Origin: CAYRMV01 sp964425255 | GTDB taxonomy: Bacteria > Bacteroidota > Bacteroidia > Flavobacteriales_D > Crocinitomicaceae | Direction: 5' to 3' | NCBI GenBank assembly: GCA_964425255.1 | Contig: CAYRMV010000086.1 | Span: 1-14,553, forward strand | Length of the DNA: 14,553 nt | Shown here: positions 5,855 to 13,043 of the stretch, piece after piece | Numbering within the stretch: position 1 is the first letter of the stretch | Layout of the letters: each line of letters starts with the position of its first letter | Notes under the pieces: generated by a model | The model's input: only the letters and a program-made list of their open reading frames with translations | Databases searched by the model: none | Told to the model about the DNA's origin: nothing | Program-made: the position numbers and the translations under genes

Positions 5855-6862
5855 ATGAAATCAAAATCCATTTTTTTTCTCCTGTTAATTACGATATGTA
5901 ATTTAAGTTGTAACGCCCAAAACAAACAAGAAATGCAAGAAAAAATCAATCCTTTGTTGTGCAATCCTGAAAGTGGGATTTGCGAAATACCGACTGACTC
6001 AACTCAGACTGCGGAAAATAATCCGATAAAATCGGAACAAAAACCAATCAAAATCATTTACTATACTGACCCAATTTGTTCTTCGTGTTGGGGGATCGAA
6101 CCACAGTTACGTAAATTAAAATTGGTATATGGAAATATAATCGAAGTTGATTACCGTATGGGAGGACTTTTACCTGATTGGAGTTACAATAGCGGAGGAA
6201 TTAGTAAACCGTCTGATGTAGCCCATCATTGGGATGAAGTGAGTGTTTATTATGATATGCCAATTGATGGTGATGTATGGTTAGAAGATCCTCTTTCATC
6301 GTCTTTTCCTCCGTCGATAGCATTTAAAGCAGCACAAATGCAAGATAAACAAAAGGCCGTTTTGTTCCTTCGTGAAATGAGAGAAATGGTTTTTCTTCAA
6401 AAAAAGAATATTACGAAATGGGAACATATAGCACGAGCTGCAACAAATGTAGAACTCGATCCTGCACAATTGAAAATTGATTTTGAAGGAAAAGCGAAAG
6501 AACTTTTTGAGGATGATTTAAAATTAGGGAAACAACTAGGTGTAAGAGGTTTTCCAACCTTGTTCTTTACTGATACGATGGGGAATACACAGATGGTTTA
6601 TGGTTCAAAACCATATTCAGTGTTTGAGGGAGCACTATTAAAACTGCATCCTGATGCTTCAAAAATTTCTTATGATAAAGCTTGGAAAGCGCTTTTCCAA
6701 CAGTATAATTCACTAACCGCAAAGGAATTTTCTGAGCTGTCAGGTATTGCACGTTTGGAAGCAGAAAAGAGATTAAATGAATTGACAACGAACGGAGAAG
6801 TAGATAAATACACGACAAAAAATGGGTCAATATGGACATTGCGAAAATCTGTCGTTCGTTAG
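5855..6862 (+). CDS. Exported DsbA/FrnE-type (SpxH-like) thioredoxin-fold oxidoreductase with winged-helix-like C-terminal tail
   Basis: 335 aa from the ATG at 5855. The signal sequence is hydrophobic from about residue 6 to 15 and ends LSCNAQ, which fits a relaxed Bacteroidota lipobox with lipidation at C19. Residues 36-43 add a CNPESGIC cysteine pair. The thioredoxin fold starts at about 65: KIIYYTDPICSSCWGIEPQ holds the active-site CSSC (75-78), and GVRGFPTLFF holds the cis-proline at 234. The long helical insert between them, and motifs such as YRMGGLLPDW, match the FrnE/Thioredoxin_5 (SpxH) branch of the DsbA family rather than classical DsbA. The last 60 residues, from about 275, look like a small winged helix (LTAKEFSELSGI, then EKRLNEL, then a wing ending GSIWTLR). 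The expected role is envelope thiol-disulfide exchange. It is divergent from an HxlR regulator, and its end is 18 bp from a convergent gene. Confidence 0.85.
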   Translation: MKSKSIFFLLLITICNLSCNAQNKQEMQEKINPLLCNPESGICEIPTDSTQTAENNPIKSEQKPIKIIYYTDPICSSCWGIEPQLRKLKLVYGNIIEVDYRMGGLLPDWSYNSGGISKPSDVAHHWDEVSVYYDMPIDGDVWLEDPLSSSFPPSIAFKAAQMQDKQKAVLFLREMREMVFLQKKNITKWEHIARAATNVELDPAQLKIDFEGKAKELFEDDLKLGKQLGVRGFPTLFFTDTMGNTQMVYGSKPYSVFEGALLKLHPDASKISYDKAWKALFQQYNSLTAKEFSELSGIARLEAEKRLNELTTNGEVDKYTTKNGSIWTLRKSVVR

Positions 6863-6880
6863 AAGGCATGATTTTCGTAT

Positions 6881-7225
6881 TTAAATTTTCGACAACAATT
6901 GATCCATGTTTTGAATGCGAACTTTGATAAACTTCCCGAGCTGTGTTCGAATACCAATTTGTTTTAAACGTTTTTCTGTTTTTACTTCCAACCACTCTTC
7001 TTTTGGTAGATCAAAACTTAGGGATGGTGAAACAATACCTTTTGATGCAGCTTGAGGATCAATTAAAATTGGTTGCGCTGAACTGGGTATGTTTTCAATG
7101 AAAGCAATTCGCTTGTTGGTCAAAACGAGCCAGCCTGTTTTTACAGAAAAAATATTTTTTATCCACCACGCTTTCTCAGTAAGTAGAATATTTTCATTGG
7201 GGAAATAAGGTTGCATGTGTTCCAT
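6881..7225 (-). CDS. Small GRAM/PH-like domain protein of unknown function
   Basis: 114 aa from the ATG at 7225, or 111 aa from the ATG at 7216. The open frame reaches a TTG at 7237, but that sits only 3 bp past the promoter box and upstream of the likely transcription start, so it is rejected. No signal peptide or membrane segment is seen. The pattern NENILLTEKAWWIKN, then TGWLVLTNKRIAFIE, is that of bacterial GRAM/PH-like domains, whose LTNKR turn is common. The C-terminal part (VKTEKRLKQIGIRTQLGKFIKVRIQN) continues as beta strands, consistent with one compact beta domain. The name is by pattern only and I do not know the function. It has its own promoter and is convergent with the oxidoreductase gene. 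Confidence 0.7.
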   Translation of the reverse strand: MEHMQPYFPNENILLTEKAWWIKNIFSVKTGWLVLTNKRIAFIENIPSSAQPILIDPQAASKGIVSPSLSFDLPKEEWLEVKTEKRLKQIGIRTQLGKFIKVRIQNMDQLLSKI

Positions 7226-7239
7226 GATTATGTGCAATA

Positions 7240-7247
7240 CAAAGGTA
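7240..7247 (-). promoter_or_regulatory. -7 promoter box of the GRAM-like gene
   Basis: The minus strand reads TACCTTTG, the same box as at 5825-5818 and 9925-9918. Initiation near 7233 would place the ATG at 7225 on an 8-nt leader, or the ATG at 7216 on a 17-nt leader. No well-spaced -33 TTG is seen. Confidence 0.45.
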
Positions 7248-7332
7248 ATGCCATTTTCAACGGTTACTTTTTATTTTCTTGTGAAACGTTGATTCTAATT
7301 TTCCAAAATCGATTTAGGAAACAAATTGTGAT

Positions 7333-8076
7333 TTAAAACCCTAATTTTTCACGTAAATCGCCATATACATTGCGGCTTATCGGGACTTGTTTCGCGTTTC
7401 GCAAAATGGCTATGTATTTGTTTTTGTCGAGTTGTTCGATTTTACTTAATTCAGAAATTCGAATAATAAATGAACGATGAATGCGGATAAAATCGGATTT
7501 TGGGAGCATTTGTTCATAGTATGACATCGTTTTTTTCTTTAAGTGCATTCCATTTGAGGTGAAAATCTTGACATAGTCGTCATACGCTTCGAGGTAAATT
7601 ACTTCAGAAGTTGGTATTATTTTGATTTCCGTTCCATCTTTGATTACAATCCGTGCGTGTTCGTCAGGCAAAGGAAGACGTTCACTAAGTTGTTGAATTT
7701 TTTGTATTTGATTTTCGGAATGATCACGGAATTTCTGCACAGCAAGGTCGAATCTCTCTTGTGAAAAAGGTTTCAATAAGTAATCCAAGGCATTGGCTTC
7801 AAACGCGCGCAAAGCAAATTCATCGTATGCAGTAGTGAAAATGACGTGGGGAAGATCTGTCACCAATTCGAGTACTTCAAATCCATTTAGTTTCGGCATT
7901 TGGATATCTAAAAACACCAAATCAGGCTGGAATTGTTGGATAGCTTTTACTGCTTCGAATCCGTCTAAACATTTAGCTACAACGTGCATATCAGGATATT
8001 TTTCGAGCATTTTTTCAACCAAACGTTGCGCTAAAGGCTCATCATCGACGAGGATAACTTGATACATTTTACTCAT
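7333..8076 (-). CDS. LytTR-family response regulator
   Basis: 247 aa. Receiver domain at residues 4-120: acidic pocket D11/D12 (ILVDDEP), phospho-acceptor D57 (VFLDIQMP), T81/T82 (FTTAYD) and K102 (LLKPF). After a linker rich in Q and E, the LytTR DNA-binding domain spans about 143-245, with VIYLEAYDDYVKIF, FIRIHRSFIIRI and the C-terminal QVPISRNVYGDLREKL. It is the partner of the kinase encoded directly upstream: its ATG at 8076 overlaps the kinase stop as ATGA, so the two are translationally coupled. An internal ATG at 8067 (MYQVILVDD) is a possible alternative. Family members usually bind direct repeats upstream of target operons. I could not identify such a pair with confidence at 9904-10039. 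It is the last gene of the operon, and no clear terminator follows. Confidence 0.93.
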   Translation of the reverse strand: MSKMYQVILVDDEPLAQRLVEKMLEKYPDMHVVAKCLDGFEAVKAIQQFQPDLVFLDIQMPKLNGFEVLELVTDLPHVIFTTAYDEFALRAFEANALDYLLKPFSQERFDLAVQKFRDHSENQIQKIQQLSERLPLPDEHARIVIKDGTEIKIIPTSEVIYLEAYDDYVKIFTSNGMHLKKKTMSYYEQMLPKSDFIRIHRSFIIRISELSKIEQLDKNKYIAILRNAKQVPISRNVYGDLREKLGF

Positions 8077-9107
8077 TCCAACGTGTTTTTTCTTGGTATT
8101 TCCAATGTTATTACAAAGAGATTTTCGGTTTGTTGTATTTGAATTCCTTCTGCTTGCCCATAAAACAAACGCATCTTTGTTTTTACAGATCTCAGACCAA
8201 ATCCAGTTCCTTGTTGGGAGAGATTTTCATCAAAAGGATTGCTCACTCGAAGTTGAATGTTGTCACCAATAACCTGAAAATCGATTTCTATCCATGTCTG
8301 ACCGGTTTTTCCATAAACACCATATTTCACAGCATTCTCAACAAGGGGTTGCAGCAGATAACATGGAATGGATTCCTGTAAACTCAATTCATCGATTTTC
8401 CAGTGAATTTCCAGTCGCTTACCAAAACGGATTTGTTCGATTTCGAGGTAGCGTTTGATTTGCTCAATTTCTTTTTCAATTGTACAAATGGCATTCGTTT
8501 GATTTCGAAGTGAATTTCTCAAAAAATCAGACAATAATACGAGCATACGTTGTGCTTCATTGGGTTCAAATTGGGTCAACGCACTGATGGAATTCAACGC
8601 ATTGAACAAAAAATGAGGCTGTAATTGTTGTTGGATTGCTTCCAGTTCAGCTTCTTTTAATTTCCGCTCGATGGCAAGTAATTGATCTGTTTTCACTTGT
8701 TCATCTCGTTTGTTTTTTTCGATCCAATTTTCGAATAGAAAAATCAACAGTCCAATGGCATACGCAATTCGTAGGATAAAGTCAGAAATCCAGATTGGCT
8801 GCTTGATTGAATTTAATGAAAAAATGACATGTGAAAATTGAATCATCAGTTCGCTCAACACCGCAGTGAAGGCAATTAAAATCCCAACATTGCTCAAAGA
8901 TAACGGATGTTTACCTTGATAATTTCGGATAATTTGTTCCAAAATAAAATTGGCAATGACTAACAGAAAAGAAAAAGTAAATCCAACTGTGATGGCGGGT
9001 AACCATGCAATGCCTTGTTTCACATAAAACAAGCTTATGGCCAAAAAGCCCACCGCCGAAACGATGAGCAACATACTCCATTTTGAAAAATCAAATGTAC
9101 TTTTCAT
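8073..9107 (-). CDS. LytS/YehU-type sensor histidine kinase
   Basis: 344 aa. The N-terminal third is a membrane sensor with about four transmembrane helices (roughly residues 10-28, 34-57, 72-95 and 106-125) and little extracytoplasmic sequence. A short coiled coil (130-160) leads to the His_kinase domain: LQPHFLFNALNSISAL carries the phosphorylated H165, LLQPLVENAVKYG (about 251-263) is the N box and GTGFGLRSVKTKM (300-312) the G box. There is no classical HisKA dimerisation domain, as is usual for kinases paired with LytTR regulators. A sensor made almost only of membrane helices fits an intramembrane-sensing kinase that reads a membrane partner. The LiaF-like protein encoded 19 bp upstream is the obvious candidate. 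The stop overlaps the regulator start (ATGA). Confidence 0.93.
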   Translation of the reverse strand: MKSTFDFSKWSMLLIVSAVGFLAISLFYVKQGIAWLPAITVGFTFSFLLVIANFILEQIIRNYQGKHPLSLSNVGILIAFTAVLSELMIQFSHVIFSLNSIKQPIWISDFILRIAYAIGLLIFLFENWIEKNKRDEQVKTDQLLAIERKLKEAELEAIQQQLQPHFLFNALNSISALTQFEPNEAQRMLVLLSDFLRNSLRNQTNAICTIEKEIEQIKRYLEIEQIRFGKRLEIHWKIDELSLQESIPCYLLQPLVENAVKYGVYGKTGQTWIEIDFQVIGDNIQLRVSNPFDENLSQQGTGFGLRSVKTKMRLFYGQAEGIQIQQTENLFVITLEIPRKNTLE

Positions 9108-9126
9108 TCGATGAATTTACGAAAAA

Positions 9127-9903
9127 TCAAATATTTAGACTATTGATTTCGACACCGCCAAAAATGCAGGTTCCTCGTAGTACAATAACTTTCTTATCCG
9201 TTTCCATACCGTTCCACGTTGGACGTTTGTCTTCCACACCACCAAAAGCAGAAACAATTTCAGATCGAACTTGCCATCCTGGAGGAATTGTTAAGTTCAT
9301 GCCTCCGAAAATGGTGGTTACATCAATGATCGCTTCTTTTTCAAAATCTGCTTGAGCCAAATTGATTTCACTTCCGCCAAAAACAGTGACAATATCAGCT
9401 CCTTTGAAATTTTTACTTAATACATTTTTTTGTACTCCGCTGAAAAAAGAAAAAGAGTCAATGAAATCTTCAGGACTTATTCCATCCAATCCGTCTAGGG
9501 GAGCGTGACCAAATTTTTTTTTAAATTTTCGGATGTCTTTGTCTGAATTTCTACTTTTAAAAATCATACTCAACCCAACAGCAATGATAATGATAGGCAT
9601 CACCAATCGAACATTGATTAAATGTGGATAAAAATCTTTAAGAAGAAATGTTCCACCAATTAACATCAGAACATAACCGAAAAGTTTTCTGAATTTGTGT
9701 TTAATTGTAACCACTAAACCAATTCCGATTAGGATCATTTCCCAACCAAAAACCCATTTTGGAATCTGAATTCCCACTTCGTTGAGTAGGTATAAGACTC
9801 CAAATAATACGATGAGTGTTCCACCTAGAATTTTTCCTCTTCGTTGGGTTTTTTTCCAGCTGAGGTAGGTATGTTCGTCTGTACTTGTATGTTTTGTTTC
9901 CAT
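9127..9903 (-). CDS. LiaF-like membrane protein with FGG-repeat cytoplasmic domain
   Basis: 258 aa from the ATG at 9903. The frame continues to a TTG at 9984, but that lies beyond the promoter box at 9918-9925 and is rejected. Four transmembrane helices (about 25-43, 51-67, 74-90 and 99-115), after a polar N terminus with an SWKKTQRRGK segment, match the LiaI/LiaF-type membrane region. Residues 150-258 are a beta repeat domain: FFSGV (153), VFGGSEI (174), IFGGMNL (199), AFGGVED (220) and IFGGVEI (248) recur about every 25 residues. In Firmicutes, LiaF inhibits the LiaS kinase until cell-envelope stress releases it. By position and fold, this protein probably modulates the kinase encoded just downstream. 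The gene order LiaF-like, kinase, regulator parallels liaFSR, but with a LytS/LytTR pair. Confidence 0.85.
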   Translation of the reverse strand: METKHTSTDEHTYLSWKKTQRRGKILGGTLIVLFGVLYLLNEVGIQIPKWVFGWEMILIGIGLVVTIKHKFRKLFGYVLMLIGGTFLLKDFYPHLINVRLVMPIIIIAVGLSMIFKSRNSDKDIRKFKKKFGHAPLDGLDGISPEDFIDSFSFFSGVQKNVLSKNFKGADIVTVFGGSEINLAQADFEKEAIIDVTTIFGGMNLTIPPGWQVRSEIVSAFGGVEDKRPTWNGMETDKKVIVLRGTCIFGGVEINSLNI

Positions 9904-9917
9904 ATTTGTTTTTTTGT

Positions 9918-9951
9918 CAAAGGTATGTGTGAATTCCTTATTGAAAATCAA
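9918..9951 (-). promoter_or_regulatory. Promoter of the LiaF-like/kinase/regulator operon
   Basis: On the minus strand, TTG (9951-9949), a 23-bp spacer and TACCTTTG (9925-9918). Initiation near 9911 leaves a leader of only about 8 nt before the ATG at 9903, which decides the start codon of the first gene. Confidence 0.5.
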
Positions 9952-10039
9952 CAAATCGGTGAAATGTACCCCTTTTTCGGTCAACGGTAGTTTCCGAAGG
10001 AGAAATCATTCGAGAAAGATGAAAATGATTACTTTCAGG

Positions 10040-11701
10040 TTAAAACTGGAAATAAACAAATGGTTTGCTTACGTCTGAAACAGCTTGGTAAATCAAAATG
10101 ACGATGATGGCAACAGCAATTGCTTGTAAAGGCATAGGAAAAGCGGTAAACCAACGTTGATAGGTGTCCTTGATTTTTTGTGGAATCCAATGAACAATCA
10201 TACCGGCCAAAATGATGATTAGAACAGGATAAAATGTATTCCACATTTTGATACAAGCTTCCCAACTCCATTGAAAATTGGCTTGAATGTGATGCAAAAA
10301 GGCTAGTGGAGCACCATCATCTTCCAATCGGAACCAGATTCGCGTGAAGGTGATAAAATTAAAGGTTAAGAAAATTTTCCAAAAATGAATTACACCATGT
10401 TGGCTGTTTTCGTACGGACTGATGCGTTTCCAGTACTTGTAAATCACTAGCGCAACACCATTCATTGCACCCCAAATCACAAAATTTTCGCTTGCTCCAT
10501 GCCAAAGTCCACCTACAACCATGGTAATCAGCAAATTCAAATCGCGGTGGACGTATTGTTTAAAATTCGGAATGAGCAAAACACCAATCAAGTACAAGGC
10601 AGTCAAACCGATGTAAACAAAAATCAATTCATACCATTGCGTGATGAAAATCAGGAAAGTAAAAATGATGAGAATGCTCACATAGGTTCCAATTCCACCG
10701 CTTTTATTTCCTCCAAGTGGTATGTACAAATAATCTCTGAGCCAAGAACCGAGTGACTTGTGCCAGCGACGCCAAAAATCAGCTACATTGAGCGCTTTGT
10801 AGGGCGAGTTGAAATTTTCCAACAAATCAAATCCCATCAATTTCGAGAGTCCGATGGCAATATCGGTATATCCCGAAAAGTCGCCATAAATTTGTAATGA
10901 ATAGCCCCACATGGCAATGATTCCAACAAAACCAGGGTAGGCTTCAGGTGCATCCACCACTTTGTCAATGAAATGAATCGCAATGTAATCTGCAAGAACC
11001 AATTTTTTGATTAATCCTTTCACGATTTGGATAATCGCCCAGCTAAACTCATCTTTCGATAGTTGGACATTTTTGTTTATTTGCGGAATAAAATCACGTG
11101 CTCGAACAATCGGCCCTGCAACCAATTGAGGAAAAAAGGTGACAAAAAAAGCATATTCAGCAAAATTGTGAACGGGTTTGATTTCTTTCCGATAAATATC
11201 CACCACATAACTGATATTTTGGAAGGTAAAAAAGGAAACACCAACAGGAAGAATGATTTTTTCTACAAATGTACCTTCACCCCAAAATCCATTTGCCCAC
11301 ACAGCCAACTGATTCACGACTTGATAATCCGTTTGCATCAAATGGTTGAAAGATTCCGTAAAAAAATAGGCGTATTTGAAGTATCCAAGCAAGGAAACAT
11401 TGATAAAAACTGAAATGGCGATGATCCATTTTTGCTTTAATATAGACTGCGCACGACCAATCCATGCGCCCATTCCATAATTGAAAAAGAGGGAAAAAAT
11501 CAGTAAAAAAACATACAAACCTGAAGTTTTGTAGTAGAAAAAAATACTGATTGTGGCTAAAAAAATACTGCGAGTAAGCTTGTGTTTGTGAATGGCAGAA
11601 AAAACCACCATGACAAGTAAGAAAAAGAGCCAAAAATCAAGTTGTGTGAAAATTAAAGGCTTACTTTCATTAAAAGCAAAAATCTGACTAATTCTTTCCA
11701 T
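10040..11701 (-). CDS. MBOAT-family O-acyltransferase (AlgI/PatA-like)
   Basis: 553 aa from the ATG at 11701 (MERISQIFAF). The frame opens 5 codons earlier at a TTG (11716), which I reject. It is a polytopic inner-membrane protein with roughly ten or more hydrophobic helices. Diagnostic blocks: LPVGVSFFTFQNISYVVDIY (151-170), FFPQLVAGPIVR (189-200), YGDFSGYTDIAIGLSKLMG (272-290), NVADFWRRWHKSLGSWLRD with H314, and VVGGLWHGASENFVIWG with the catalytic H401. In AlgI, PatA and DltB, such proteins take acetyl (or alanyl) groups from a cytoplasmic donor and deliver them across the membrane. The two SGNH genes upstream, the first sharing a 4-bp and the second a 14-bp overlap downstream, are the likely acceptor-side partners. 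The glycan (peptidoglycan or a surface polysaccharide) is not determined by the sequence. It is the last gene of the operon. Confidence 0.93.
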   Translation of the reverse strand: MERISQIFAFNESKPLIFTQLDFWLFFLLVMVVFSAIHKHKLTRSIFLATISIFFYYKTSGLYVFLLIFSLFFNYGMGAWIGRAQSILKQKWIIAISVFINVSLLGYFKYAYFFTESFNHLMQTDYQVVNQLAVWANGFWGEGTFVEKIILPVGVSFFTFQNISYVVDIYRKEIKPVHNFAEYAFFVTFFPQLVAGPIVRARDFIPQINKNVQLSKDEFSWAIIQIVKGLIKKLVLADYIAIHFIDKVVDAPEAYPGFVGIIAMWGYSLQIYGDFSGYTDIAIGLSKLMGFDLLENFNSPYKALNVADFWRRWHKSLGSWLRDYLYIPLGGNKSGGIGTYVSILIIFTFLIFITQWYELIFVYIGLTALYLIGVLLIPNFKQYVHRDLNLLITMVVGGLWHGASENFVIWGAMNGVALVIYKYWKRISPYENSQHGVIHFWKIFLTFNFITFTRIWFRLEDDGAPLAFLHHIQANFQWSWEACIKMWNTFYPVLIIILAGMIVHWIPQKIKDTYQRWFTAFPMPLQAIAVAIIVILIYQAVSDVSKPFVYFQF

Positions 11702-13043
11702 TTCGTTCTGTTCCAACTGTTTGTTGTTGCCTTAATTCCATTTGCTCGATCCATTTCAGGAAAGACTCGAAAAACATATCTCCTTTCAGTGTATAACCTG
11801 CTGCAGTGAAGTGAACCAAATCGCCTCGCATAAGTCCAGATCGTTGCCACGTCCGTGATGAGCCCAATTCGCCCATGATTCCATAAAAATCCCACACAGC
11901 TGCTTCGTATTTTTTCGCCAATTGAATGATCATTTCTCTTTCCCTTGCGACATTTTTGTTGGGGTATTTTTTCATGTAATACGCGTCATTCGGGACCGTC
12001 AATAAAATGGCACAATTGGGATTTGCACGCAACACGATTTGAATGATCGAATCTAGATTGGCTCTGAATACTTCCGGTCTGAAACTTCCATAAGGTACAT
12101 TCGCATCATTCGTTCCCACTGAGAAAGCAAAGAAATCGGGTGGAAATTGTTTCAATTGTTCTTCAAAATATTTGTTTCCTAAATACGTATACAATCCAGC
12201 TCCATTTACACCAATAGTCGTATACGAAATCCCTGGTTCTTTGTTGGATAATTGAAAACCTAAAATGCGAAGTTTGTAATCCATGATTGTATCACGGGAG
12301 AAATACACATCGAATTCTTGCATTTGATCCGTGAAATGAACGTCAGTATAGCCAATTTCTTCGTTCGTTTGCTTGCGCAGAACGAAAATTTCTTGTTCCC
12401 CAAAATTCATGCTGTACGGAAAGGCTCCTTTGTTGTGGTAAATGCGCAAACGGTCAAATCCTGGTTTTACTTTTGTTTTATCGTAATTAAAATGAATCTG
12501 AATCAATGAATCAGGACATTCAACAACGACGCCCAAAAGACCATAATCAACGGAATCAGGACGGTCAACAACACTTCGGTAATCGGTCCATTTGTTTGGT
12601 GATTTGAATTCGTAATTCCATGGATTGTTCGTTCCTGCTAAATCAAACGGGAAAATCAATCCGCGTTCGCCTGGAAGTCCTTCCCAATTGGTTTGTAAAT
12701 TTGTACGCACTTCGTGGGTGTAAATATCCGCTTGTAAGTGCGAACCTCCAATGTGATAAAAATTCAATTTTCGATCACGGTTGCGAATCATTTGTTGAAA
12801 ATCGTAGAAAAGTTTCTCAAAATTGGCACTGTTCTCCGTATAAAACTGGTAATGATTTCGGTTAAAATGGATAAAAGGATATTTGTTAGTCAAAGCAGAA
12901 TCAACTACACCAAAAAATACACGATTTTTGTATGTGTTCAAGGAATCACTTTTTCGAACAATATCCTGACTGTGCGATGTGCAAGCGATGAAGCACATAG
13001 CCAAAACAAGTATTCCGATTAATTTCATAATATATCTTTTCAT
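11688..13043 (-). CDS. SGNH/GDSL-type hydrolase, predicted lipoprotein (second of two paralogs)
   Basis: 451 aa from the ATG at 13043, which overlaps the upstream stop as ATGA; the GTG at 13055 and the ATG at 13028 are alternatives. The signal sequence ends FIAC, giving a lipobox with C21. Block I is degenerate: YHIGGSHLQAD has GGSH (99-102) where the family has GDSL, keeping nucleophile S101 but losing the aspartate. Block II is IGVNGAG (G281), block III SVGTNDAN (N312) and block V GDLVHFTAAG (D408, H411). About 180 residues separate block I from block II, with beta-rich sequence in between, as in SGNH enzymes carrying an inserted carbohydrate-binding module. It aligns along most of its length with the protein encoded upstream. 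The likely place is the periplasmic face of a membrane, acting as acetyltransferase or acetylesterase on the MBOAT substrate. Confidence 0.85.
   Translation of the reverse strand: MKRYIMKLIGILVLAMCFIACTSHSQDIVRKSDSLNTYKNRVFFGVVDSALTNKYPFIHFNRNHYQFYTENSANFEKLFYDFQQMIRNRDRKLNFYHIGGSHLQADIYTHEVRTNLQTNWEGLPGERGLIFPFDLAGTNNPWNYEFKSPNKWTDYRSVVDRPDSVDYGLLGVVVECPDSLIQIHFNYDKTKVKPGFDRLRIYHNKGAFPYSMNFGEQEIFVLRKQTNEEIGYTDVHFTDQMQEFDVYFSRDTIMDYKLRILGFQLSNKEPGISYTTIGVNGAGLYTYLGNKYFEEQLKQFPPDFFAFSVGTNDANVPYGSFRPEVFRANLDSIIQIVLRANPNCAILLTVPNDAYYMKKYPNKNVAREREMIIQLAKKYEAAVWDFYGIMGELGSSRTWQRSGLMRGDLVHFTAAGYTLKGDMFFESFLKWIEQMELRQQQTVGTERNGKN

Noticed and set aside
9904..9984. N-terminal extension of the LiaF-like protein to 9984
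   Set aside because: It begins at a TTG beyond the promoter. The extension is not membrane-like, and the ATG at 9903 lies just after the predicted transcription start.
9926..10039. Possible terminator between the MBOAT gene and the LiaF-like operon
   Set aside because: The only inverted repeats (TTCGG/CCGAA near 9976-9998 and AATCATT/AATGATT near 10005-10030) are weak with long loops and have no T-run in the minus direction.
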